Shown one piece after another: positions 35,901-45,949 of a stretch of 64,000 bases of DNA. How positions within the stretch are numbered: position 1 is the first letter of the stretch; the number at the start of each line of letters is the position of its first letter. The position numbers and the translations under genes were made by a program. Location of the stretch: the NCBI GenBank assembly GCA_010356995.1, contig ML996701.1, positions 127,160 to 191,159 on the forward strand. The letters are read 5' to 3'. The notes below the pieces were generated by a model. That model was not told where the DNA came from and searched no databases. It saw nothing but the letters and a program-made list of their open reading frames with translations. This stretch comes from Trichodelitschia bisporula. Lineage: Eukaryota > Ascomycota > Dothideomycetes > Phaeotrichales > Phaeotrichaceae.

Positions 35901-36221
35901 TCACTCTCGGAGCGTCTCTGAGACGGTAGAGTCGATGAACGTTGTGATTTGGTAGCCGATCCTGTTTTGCTGAACAGTCCAGGTATGGTTTGATTTCCAG
36001 ATCTCAATGTTGACGACCGCAGTCCTCGCAGACGGAGGAGGCTCCAGCTCGCGCTTTGATACAGGCCATGGCTCAACGAAATTGACCGCGAGAGGGCCCG
36101 GAGACATATCGATCAGACGACGTCCGCCGAGGCTATCGACGAAGCGTACAAGTTGCAGATGCCACGCCGCCCATTCCCTCGGCCCCTTGAGGATAACCGG
36201 GTCGCTGACTATTGGCTCCAT
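35901..36221 (-). mobile_element. Gag-like relic (Copia-type retrotransposon N-terminal resemblance)
   Basis: A short reading frame whose N-terminal half (VILKGPREWAAWHLQLVRFV followed by RRLIDMSPG and a Pro-rich segment) resembles the gag-type N-terminal domain of Copia-like elements in fungi. No integrase, reverse transcriptase or terminal repeat is visible nearby, so at most a fragment of an old element remains, or a gag-derived host gene. Age cannot be judged. The family assignment is by eye and moderate. Confidence 0.35.
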
Positions 36222-37185
36222 GATGCTGAAAAGTAGAAGGTGTTTGAATGTTTCGTGTAATGTATGGGAGCGTCTTCACACGTGTATTGCAATTGTGCAA
36301 AGTGAAGTGTAGATGAAAGACAATGGAAGAAGAGAGTCAAGCGGCTCTGAGAACTAAATATATGATGTAGTAAACAGCCTCCATGGCTCCTTCCTCCCTT
36401 AGGCGACAACGTCACCGCCATTACCCTTGGTCCTTTCCCAAGAGTAGAATGCTCTTTTTACCGTTGAATATGTTGCTGCAAGCATGCTTACCTTAATGCC
36501 TTATCCCCTTCGTGCCCACATCATCGTGGTTGTGCTGCTGATTGCTAAGGATTCCGATGATCGCACTGCTTTTCGATAGACCGCGGGCTACTTCACCAAC
36601 TGTGATTGAAAAAAGTCGAAAATGGTTGAATTGGCGGTTTGGCGGGTTCACCGCCCAGGCTCATAGCTATCAGCATCTTCTGCTACGTGATCCACCACTG
36701 CTGGTAGAGGCTAATATGTGTTCTTTCCAGGAATACCTATGCTCTTTCCTTAGCTCACATGACGGTCTTCCGGACCGGTACTGTTCCCCGAGCAGCGGAG
36801 GTGGCCATAGTATCATGCCTTCTGTGTCGACAGAGCTGTCGGCTTCCTTGCCGGACGCCGCTTCAACGATAGGGGAGGTTGAGGTGCGCTTTAGAGCGTG
36901 TGTGGCGATGATGTAGCTTATGCGGGGTATCTAGTTCTATTTCCATCGCGAGCCCGCACTGACGAAGTCCGTGCGTACATGCACGTCATCCGTGACAGAT
37001 CCTTGGACGTCCATCCGTCTCAATCCGCAGCTCTACCACACACTATACCAACCGGTGGTCTGACACTGGCAAATACGCCGTTGAGGAATCATGCCCTCTC
37101 CCTCTATATTCAAAGGGTCTCCCGCTTTGCGTTGCGTTTGAGCTTCCGCCATCCGAGACATCATCATCTTCCCGCCACATCCACC
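36222..37185. other. Intergenic region upstream of the GST gene
   Basis: Contains the promoter of the downstream plus-strand GST gene, including the pyrimidine-rich run just before the start codon. On the minus strand near 36357 an ATATATTTAG sequence could be a TATA element for the gag-like frame. Nothing else is supported. Confidence 0.4.
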
Positions 37186-38382
37186 ATGGAGCAGTACCGC
37201 AACCAAATCAAGCACATCGCATCGACAGTCCTCCCCTCCCGGACGGGCGCCGCCGATACGATCCACAAGGCCGGCACGAACGATGGCTGGCATGGAGCCA
37301 TTTTAGAGGAAGGGCCGTTCAAGCCAGAGGCGGATCGGTACCATCTGTACATCGGACTCTTCTGCCCCTTCGCCCACCGCGTGAACCTCGTCCGGCACCT
37401 CAAGGGTTTGACAGACATTATCTCCCTGGACGTGGTCAAGGCATATCCAAAAGGAGACGACGAGGGCTGGCCCGGGTGGCAGTTTCCGAAGACGGTCGAC
37501 GAGTATCATGACTCGACAACGGATCGCCTGTTTGGCAGCGCCTTCCTCCATGAAGTATATTTTCGCGCAGACAAAGAATATAAGGGCCGATACAGTGTGC
37601 CCGTCCTATGGGACAAGAAGAAAAACACCATTGTCAATACTGTAAGTGGCCTTCGCGCGTTTTGAGCGGAACTAACCTGGCCATAGGAGAGTGGAGAGCT
37701 CCTGCGCTGGCTGCCGACGGCGTTCAATAGCATCCTTCCCGAGGAGTATGCCAAAATCGACCTGTATCCGCCGCATCTGCGGGCGCATATCGATGCCGTC
37801 ACTGCCTGGATGCAGCCGGATCTCAATATCGGCGTGTACAAGACCGGATTCGCGCCGGACCAAGAGACGTACGACAAGAACGTGATTCCGGTGTTCGCGG
37901 CGCTGAACAAGCTAGAGGAGATTGTGCACGCACATGGCGGGCCGTATCTCCTCGGGAACGAGTTGACCGAGCTTGATATCCGCCTGTACGCCACGCTGAT
38001 CAGGTTCGACGTCGCGTATGTGCAGCATTTCAAGTGCAACCTGGGAACTATCCGCCATGATTACCCGAATCTACACAATTGGCTGAAGAACCTGTACTGG
38101 AACGTCAAGGGATTCAAGGAGACGACTAACTTTAGGCACATCAAAGAAAATGTACGCGGCTCAGACTATGTGAGCGCAACGGCTGACCAGAAGCAGTACA
38201 CGAAGAGCCACCCGGGCATCAACCCAAAGGCCATCACGCCGATGGGTCCGTTTCCCGACATTGACGAGGGCTTCGAGCCGGACTTTTTGAAGCTGCCCGT
38301 GGGAGCGATCAAGCTCCCTGCGGTTGTGGAGCGTCAGGCTACGCTGGAGAGTCCCACTACCCCGTCTAAAGCTGCTCTGTAG
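37186..38382 (+). CDS. Glutathionyl-hydroquinone reductase-type glutathione S-transferase (Ecm4/omega-like)
   Basis: Enzyme of the Ecm4/Xi-class GST family, which reduces glutathionyl-hydroquinones with glutathione and is linked to quinone detoxification. Two exons, 37186-37641 and 37687-38382, with a 45-nt intron, encode 383 residues. The thioredoxin-fold N-domain carries LFCPFAHRVNLVR; Cys60 is the expected catalytic residue, although the family usually has CPWAHR. Further family hallmarks are FGSAFLHEVYFRADKEYKGRYSVPVLWDKK, NTESGELLRW, the C-terminal helical domain GVYKTGFAPDQETYDKNVIPVF, GPYLLGNELTELDIRLYATLIRFD and NWLKNLYWN. The start is the ATG in CCACCATGGAG. Its stop lies only 123 bases from the stop of the convergent ARF-like gene, so the 3' untranslated regions may overlap. 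Confidence 0.93.
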
Positions 38383-38505
38383 GTCGGCAAAGCCTTTGCC
38401 GAATAAGCGGTATATTTTCGAGATACCCCGGATGATGGCGTACGGTACATAGACCCAACATAATACTTCTTTCTACGGAATCCCAATGTAAGTGAATCGG
38501 TGTCC

Positions 38506-40751
38506 TTAAAGCACAACCCACTTCTCCTCACCCTCGTCTTCATCGTCCTTCTCCCCCTGCCCCTTCCCATCCTCCCCCCCCCTGTCATCCCCCCTCCACT
38601 CATTCTCTCCTTCTTTCCTTCCCTCCTTCCCTTCCTCTTTCCCCTCCTCCTTCCCTCCCCCCTCCCAGTCCCCCACATCCATCCCCTCCAAGCCCTTCAA
38701 ATCAGGCCTCACATATTTCTCCCTTGCCTCCTCCGACTCCCATAGCACCGGGGTATAATACGCCCTCCAAAGCTCCTCATAAACAACATGCCCATTCCCC
38801 CTCACCCATCCCTCAAACCCCCCTCCCACCGCCCCCTGCACATTACTCAGTACCTGTCCCGCCCAAAAGCGCCGCCACGTCACCCCCCTTACATACGGCC
38901 CGCGTAATCGGCGCACAGTTTCCCGTCCCCGCGCTGCAAGACTCTCCGCATTTCCGCCCTGGAGTGCCGCCCACACCGCCGCCAGCATCTCTGCGTGCGA
39001 GCTCACGCAGCCTATATCGACGGCGCGCAGCTCCCCGCCGGGGCATATCTCGTCGGTCAGCAGCGCAGCGTGGAAGGACAGTTCTTCGAGGGGGGGAATC
39101 TCGCCGGTCCACAAGAGGCCGGTGTGATCCCCCAGCACGTCGAGATTTTGCGGAGGAATGAGGGACGGCAGCCGCGCACGGTCCGGCCGAGCGACGTGCG
39201 TGCGTGCCCCGTAGGAGTTCCACGTGCGCGGGGTGTAGTGCTTCATCCACAGTGTGGACGGGAGGGGGAAGAGGGACGTGAAGGTTTGGAGGGAGAGGGT
39301 GGGTGCGAGGGTGGGGTGGGAGAGGGAAAGGGATGAGAGTGCTACGTGGACGATTTGGATCCAGAAGGTGGCTTGGGTGGCGGAGTATGGAGGGAGGGAG
39401 GAGGGGGCATGGGCGCGGGCGCGCATGGTGTTGGACTGGAGGGCGGAGAGGGCGTGGGTTTGGATGAGGTGTCGGAGGTGGAGGGAGTGGAGGGTGTACT
39501 GCGCGACGGAGAGGGCGAAGCGGAGGAGCCGGTAGGTGTCTTGGGGGAGGGGGGAGGGGTGGTGGAGGGTTGGGAGGGGCGCGAGGTCGGGCGTGGTCCA
39601 GTGGAGGTGGGCGGGGGGGCTGGAGAGGGTGGTTGCGGTGTAGTAGGCTTGCCAGAGGGTGGGGTTTGTGAGGGCGGGGGAGTGGAGGAGGATGAGATTG
39701 AAGGATGAGGGTGGAGGGGCGGATGGGAGGTTGTGCTGGCGCTTGTAGCGGTTGATGGAGAAGCGGAGGATGTAGAGCCAGAAGATGGTTAGTGTGCTGG
39801 AGAGGTTAGTTTCTGATATCAGGATAGGAGCTGGGGCGTACCGGTTTTCCGCATCGTGGAATCGATTCGGCCATGCTTCGCGCAGGCGTTCGAGGTGGTG
39901 AGTGAACGTTTCTGCGGAATCGAAGATACCTTTCTCATTCCCGATACAGTCCAGTAAGATCATGTATCCGGCCCGAAGGTAGTTTCGGTGGTTCCACACG
40001 GGAAGGTCGGCCGCCAGAAAGCCATGCCAAAATGCCGCCGGCTCCAGGTCCAGCTCTGTCTCCTGGACCCTCGGGTGGTACGATGAAGTCTCCTGGGCTG
40101 GTAACTCTTGATGCAGCGGTAATGGTGGTGCATCTCTAGCGACCTCCGTGTGTGAGATGGAGTCCAAAACGTCGTATATATGCGCTCCAGTCTTAGCACT
40201 GAACCCCGGAGTCGCCACAATCTCCCAGCTCAGCCGGCCCTCGTACCTCGCCAGCTCCTCTTCAAACCGTTTCACGGTCTCCGCGACCGTGGTCGAAGCA
40301 CTCTCCGGTGGGAGCAGGTCCTGCTTGTTAAATACGATCCACAGGTACCGCGCGCCCACAAGTTGCAGCTGCCTCGCAAATTCATGAAGAACCGCGAAAG
40401 ACTCGCTCAGCGCTTTAGAGCGCCCGCAGCCGTGTACAAAGATGCCCAAACAGTTTGGGCTAACAAAGTAGCTGATGTAGGCGGGAACCCCATCGCAGCC
40501 TAGAGCTCGTCAGATTGGACCTGCTTTGAACGGGAGGACAAACCGCGAACGGCCCATATCTCGTAGTTGGTGCCCCGGTGGGCTATTGTCTCAACATTAC
40601 AGAAGCCAACTGTAGTTGAAGCAGTGCTGACGTCTGCCCCGAGCTTCCACTTGTGAAGAAGCGTAGCCTTGCCGGAAGCGCCGAGTCCAAACATGACCAC
40701 TTTCTGTTCCTTCGGTCCGAACCAGGGAATAGCTTTGAGCAAGCTCGCCAT
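38506..40751 (-). CDS. ARF-like pseudo-GTPase fused to a repeated C-terminal region
   Basis: I infer exons 40751-40544, 40499-39842 and 39796-38506, 718 residues. Intron 1 (44 nt) and intron 2 (45 nt) match local introns in size and branch points (CTGAC, CTAAC). Residues 1-185 align to ARF GTPases. The P-loop reads GLGASGKAT, lacking the Ser/Thr after GK. The switch II motif WDVGGQ is WAVRGC, so the Asp and catalytic Gln are gone. NKQD (127-130) and SAKTG (170-174) are intact. Gly2 is Ala, so N-myristoylation is not expected. After residue 190 comes a region with LPVWNHRNYLRAGYMIL and three divergent motif sets: FWLYIL ... LWQAYYT ... TPDL; FWIQIV ... LWMKHYTP ... RPD; FWAGQV ... LWRAYYTP ... 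RPDL. The last 50 residues are Lys/Glu/Gly-rich. Function is unknown; a scaffold-like role is a guess. An in-frame upstream ATG at 40856 exists but adds no conserved sequence. Confidence 0.78.
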
Positions 40752-42237
40752 TCGGTAAACTGCTGTTAGTCGAACACAAAATTGAATGCAACCATTCCCA
40801 ACTCCGGAGTCCCCATACGCTAAGTAGAGGCTGTTGCCTGAATGTTCAAAGGACACCTTGGCCGACTTTCATGTTGCGCAAAACATGGCGGTTGTGGCTG
40901 GCCGGCTAGGCATCATTGTGAGTACTTTCTCTGTGGTGAGCATGTTGCTTGTCATCAAATTCTGAATATTTGCTTACTCAACTCAGGCCGGCCGAGAGAA
41001 AATGCTGCCGCCTAATGCGCTACACCTCTGATGGGAGCGAGGACTCATTTTGTGCGAAGGCAACTGTAAAACTGAATATTGAAGTAAAGACAAAGAGTGG
41101 AAGAGAGTTGGGAACTCTCAGGAATATATGTACCATGGTCCTTCAATTCCTTCCCTTAGACATGAGCATATTACGGCATGTCCCTTCCTCAGATAAGTAT
41201 GCTCCTTCCCATATCTACATCAACCTCGCTGTGCCGGCAAGGCTGCCGACGTCGGTCAAAAAGCGTCAGAGATCCATTCGCCGATTGCCTTGACAAATGG
41301 CATTAGCTGTGTTCGTAATCATGCAATGAAGACCGCTGTCACAAGTTCCGCATTCGATTTCGGGGTATGTATCCGCCAGCCTAGCGTCCCACAGCCGGCT
41401 CGTGGTTGCTGATGTGTATACGTATCGGGAGCCGATAACGCCGACGACACCTCAACTTGTTTGTAAATAGCTAAAAGTATATCAACGCCAGACCGCCACG
41501 TCAGCCCATTTGTTTACCTTGCGGAGAATCGCCACAACATTGGTGTCGTGACCATCGGTTCCATTTGGGTCGTTCCGATGCCCGGGATCACACTACAATG
41601 TTGGGAAGAAGGGTCTCGGTAGAAGTGAATTGCGACTACCGTTGCGGTCTACTGACAGTAATGACGAGTTGCAAAAGAAAGAAGACAACGCGGCCAGAGT
41701 CCGGAGTCATCCTCGAGAATGCACCTGGGGAAGATTGAAATGGAGTAAGTGTATGGAGTTCACGTAAATGCCATCATCAGTACGTAGGACTTTAACAGGC
41801 TATACAATGATTCTAACGATCCGCAAGCATCATGCACACCGGATGGTTAAGGTGTCCCAAACTGCAAACTTATGACTGAACCCACGTGGAATCCCGGGTC
41901 CGGTTGAAAATAAGTGCCGGAGGAACGCGCAATGAAGCCAGAGAATAGCGGACCGTGTTCCAAAGAGTGTGACGCGGCCTGGGAAGTTTAGCACTGAGAT
42001 ACGGTGTATATAAACACCCAAGACGCCCCTCCAGCTCAAGTCCCGACAAAACATATCCTCACCACCATCCACCACCATCCACCACTCCCATTAGAGATCT
42101 GTCTTCACTTGTCTCGACAACCACATACCTCAATTCGTGACAGACACAGCATCCACATCACCACTCACCATTCAACACAAACCTCCATCCTCACTTGTCT
42201 CGACTACCACACATCCCTTTTCCTTTCAAGCCTCACC
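40752..42237. other. Intergenic region, ARF-like / second BTB gene
   Basis: About 1.5 kb between divergent genes. A plus-strand frame at 40949-41293 (115 codons) is without family resemblance. The last 230 bases form the leader of the BTB gene, with repeated CACTTGTCTCGAC segments near 42108 and 42193. Confidence 0.4.
42007..42014 (+). promoter_or_regulatory. Candidate TATA box of the second BTB gene
   Basis: TATATAAA is about 225 bases upstream of the inferred start codon and is followed by a C/A/T-rich leader without G runs, the usual look of a fungal promoter and 5' leader. Confidence 0.5.
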
Positions 42238-43358
42238 ATGGACCCGATCATGGTACACTCCTCGGACAAGGCCACAACCAAGGCACCCTCCGTGCCACCA
42301 CCCCAGCCGAGTCGTGCACTCCACCCTCTAGCCAGCAGGGCACCGACTCGGATAGGACCATCGAAGCGGATAGCCTCGCCGAAGGGGGCTGGACCATCGA
42401 AAGGGATTGGACCCACGACTGGTATTGGAATGCGGGCATGCTTGCGAACTCCAAAACACACCGATTTCTGCATTACAGTCTTCCTCCGTATAGGTATTAC
42501 GGCGACGATGGCTGCCATGATTCGTCCCGCACCTTTGCGATACGCCAGGGGCGGGCTCTGGGATCATTAGCCCGCCCACCATTCAGCTTTTTCGACATGC
42601 TGCTTTGCTGGACTGAATGAGAATTTCCCGCTCATCGCGCGATAGTTTGCCCCGCGTCGGAGCAGTTAAATGTGCACTCGCAGCTCGCGGATTCCCAGTG
42701 TCCCCGAGTTCAGATGGAGTGGTTGGCGAACTACTGGAGCACTCGTTCCATGCTCCAATTTCTGTACGACGGGGAGTACGCCGAGCCGGAAGCTTACGAG
42801 GAATTCGGACAGCCCATTACAGAATTGGAGCGAAGCTGCAGCACAACCAACGACGAAGAGAAGGAAGGGGAGGACGAAATCGCTGCAGAAGAAGGTAGTG
42901 GAGAAGAAGAGACAGTCAACGGGGACCAAGATGAAGATAAGACAGTCAACGGAAATCAAGATGAGGAGCAGGTCCCAGGGCGTCCCACTCCCATGCTATT
43001 TCACGCAGAAGTTTTCATGCTGGCCATTGAACTCGACATGGACGATCTGGGTGCGAACGCCGAGCAGTGCTTTATTGCCTGCAGTGCATGGAATGTAGAG
43101 ATCGATGATCTTCTGGCGGCAACGAAGGTGGTTTGGACCGACGGTCAAGATCTGGGAGACGCGAAGTGTTCCGCTCTCTTGCGTCCCCGGTGGGAGAACA
43201 TGAAGCGTGTGATCGAGAGGGAGCTAATGGAGCATTGGCCAGAGGTCCAAGCGATGGAAGACTTCAAGATAATTAGTCATAATTATCCTGAACTTTTGAT
43301 GGGGATTATTTGGACCCAATATCCGTTCAGGGTCAAGCAGGAGTCCGTCTGGACTTGA
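42238..43358 (+). pseudogene. BTB/POZ gene interrupted by one in-frame TGA
   Basis: A BTB-type protein like that at 20357-21460. The inferred start is the ATG in CACCATGGAC; a 47-nt intron (42292-42338) then joins the frame running to 43358. Within the BTB core the frame reads FFDMLLCWTE, stop, EFPAHRAIVCP; the stop (42618-42620) occupies one residue position and the spacing from Asp-Met to His matches other BTB domains. Downstream come MLQFLYDGEY, an acidic insertion with two TVNGxQDE repeats, FHAEVFMLAIELDMDDLG (closing helices) and a C-terminal part of normal family length. No other break is seen after the stop, and no GT..AG pair spans it. A CGA to TGA change at a CpG would explain it. 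It could be a recent null allele, a base error, or a stop that is read through; upstream exon choice is less certain. Confidence 0.6.
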
Positions 43359-45760
43359 GTTAGAAGAATAATGGACAGATAACAGAATGATTCCTAACTA
43401 TGATCGTGCTGACAAGAATATCAAGTAGCTGTTGATTCGCTCGTACACAACCATCCAGTTCATTAGCGATCTCCGAATAGCCTTGCCATTTCAGTTGAAT
43501 ATCTTTTTGTCGACGATGGGATGATGATGAATGCCAAGAATGGCATATCGAGACCACATGGGGTGGGATATCCACGGCGCATGCTCGACTCACAGTACAG
43601 TACACCTTTCAAATGCTCGTCAGCTATGCTTCGTCTAGAGGAATCTAGTCAGTCAAGTTCAACATTTGAAATCCCAGAATCATCACGACAGACCTTGTTC
43701 TTCGCTCCACCATTCCGCTAGAGCATCTTCTCCACCGCCGAGAGCGGGGCCCGCCTTCCTGCGCTACTCTAGCTGCCGCTCTGCTCCTTACGCCGCAAAT
43801 TCCTGTTCACACCCGCTCAAAGCCTATTCGCACGACGCACCGCATAGCACCCGAGCACCCGCATCTCAATCTTCAAGCTAACCAAGCCAAACTTACCCCT
43901 TGCGGCCAGCGCACCTCAATCGAGCACTGCAAGATACAGATCAGGCCGTAGCGGCACGCATTAAGTCTTCCTTCGGCTCCCGGCAACACCGGGCCCCAAT
44001 CGCCGCAAAGGCCACGCCTCATCCAAACGCCTTCGTATTGCAGCTCTCAAGACGTCTAGCGCGCGACTGCCCAACGGTACGATGCATCTGAAGCGGCGTT
44101 AGCGTGCGGGTGCATATTTCGAAACGCGGCGAGCGCGCATGAGGTCGGGGTTGCGGCTTCCGGGTGCTTGGCGGATCTTTGCGAACGGGTTCGGTCGCGA
44201 AGCAAAGTCGGATGTCTATTTCGTACGCATTACTGTCGGATCCGGGTCAGGTGTGAGGAAGGTTGTTATGCGGGGAGTTGGGTTCGACAGCGGGGTGACG
44301 GCCCGAGGGCTGGTGGGCTGGCACTGCTGGTCGATAGGTTAGTTCTAGACGTCACGTTTGTCCTGATGACCTCTCGCTTGCTTACCTGTGTGATTCGCCA
44401 CTCGCTAACTTGCTTATGCTAGGCTGGCCGGTCAAGCCTTACAGTGTCGAATACACTACGAAGGGGAACGCTTGTCGTTGAAAGGCGTCACATTTACGTC
44501 GCCGGTACGAACGAACCGACATGCACATGCCCCACGTATGGTGGGTGAGACGACTAGCGCGGTGATGTGCTACTGCAGTTATGCTCCATGCAGCACCCAT
44601 CACGCCTGCTACGCTTGAATGGATCGGACCCTGAGGCATGCCTAATGACGAGCATTGTGGGCTGATGTTGAACGATGGACGAACGGGTGCTGGTGTTTAG
44701 CTTGCGCCATGAAGAGAGGTAATTGATTCCAAGAGGATGCGGAATACTCCTGATACGTGCGCTGCTGCCTGTGGTTGGTGAGGTGTCGCCTTCAACTTGG
44801 CTCGCCGGGCCGTCGTTCCCGCCTCACGAGTCTACTGGCCACTTCCACTGGTTGAGCGGAGAACGAACCGTGGGAGCCGTAAGAGATGGACAGCCATGCT
44901 TTGGGCTTCATCTCTGCGTGGGGGTCATGGAGTAGAGTCACTGGTGAGTGTTGACCGAACATCGTTGTTTTTGAGACAGAGATCATAAAGCTCGTAGACA
45001 CTGGAAAGTTTGATGATCCTCCTACACAAAGCACACACCAACTGCTTCTTTTCGGCATCATGTGCTTGCTCGTTTCGCATCAGTCATGCAGAGACGTCAA
45101 TACTTGCTCTGACTATAGCCATACACTGGGCAGACAAACTCATTGCGTTCCCAGATAGATTATATCGTGCCCGTCTCAGTTGATTCTGATGTTGAGGTAT
45201 ACCCGTGGATCGATCGCTGAACATTGGTCCGATACACCAGATCGCTCGATGCTACTTTCTAGGGAGCCTGGATCGTAATCTACTTAACTTTAGGGGGCCG
45301 TGATCTCGCACTAGGCGGCCTTCTACTCCGTACTACATCCGTACGGGCCACTCGAATGAGCATGAGTTCCTCAGATATCAACATGGAGAGCGCTTCCCGG
45401 GAGGTCCCATGAGAAGCCTCTTCAGAAATGTCTGGAACCTGGTAGTCGTCCCGCGGGTATTGAAAGGTAAAAGCATGCTCGCTGGTTGATACTGATGACG
45501 GACTGCAGGTGACAGGCAATGACGATCGATGCGACTACGATCTTTCCATACTCTGGTGGAGTTTCCATTCGCTGAAAGAGCCTGTCTGATGTGAACCAAG
45601 GAATGAGAATTGATGTCCCTGGAAGGAACGGTCCTACCTGAGGAAGTGACATATGGCAAGACTGGAAGGAACCCTTGGTGGGCTAAGAAGGAGGAGATGT
45701 GAGTAGCCCCGCCGCTCTCTTATCTTTTCTTGAACTTCATCTTTCCTTTCACTCTCAATC
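43359..45760. other. Intergenic region
   Basis: About 2.4 kb with no supported gene on either strand. Open frames are short, without starts in good context or recognisable motifs. Confidence 0.4.
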
Positions 45761-45949
45761 ATGCACTCGTTGTTTTGCACACGCGCCGTGGTGATGCTCC
45801 TATTACTGTTGAACTCTTTGACCTCGGTTCTCGGTCCGTTAGTGACCAATTCTGCATCTAACAAGCGGGCCTTTCTTCCAGAGGAAGGGACGATAGCCAA
45901 AGACATAATGAGGCAGAGAGAGCGCGATCAGGATCCTCAGCATTCCTAG
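45761..45949 (+). CDS. Candidate small secreted peptide (unrecognised)
   Basis: A 62-residue open frame preceded by a pyrimidine-rich leader. Residues 1-25 form a typical signal peptide (charged start, then VVMLLLLLNSLTSVLG). Residues 35-36 are Lys-Arg, a possible Kex2 processing site, leaving a 26-residue acidic/basic C-terminal peptide (starts AFLPEEG). It has one cysteine, within the signal region, so it is not a cysteine-rich effector, and it lacks a CaaX end. I recognise no family. It lies alone in a gene-poor tract and could be a chance frame. Confidence 0.35.
   Translation: MHSLFCTRAVVMLLLLLNSLTSVLGPLVTNSASNKRAFLPEEGTIAKDIMRQRERDQDPQHS

Noticed and set aside
42600-42640. Intron removing the TGA in the second BTB gene
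   Set aside because: No GT or GC donor with a usable acceptor spans the stop while keeping EFPAHRAIVCP, and the spacing of BTB residues is already correct without removing anything.
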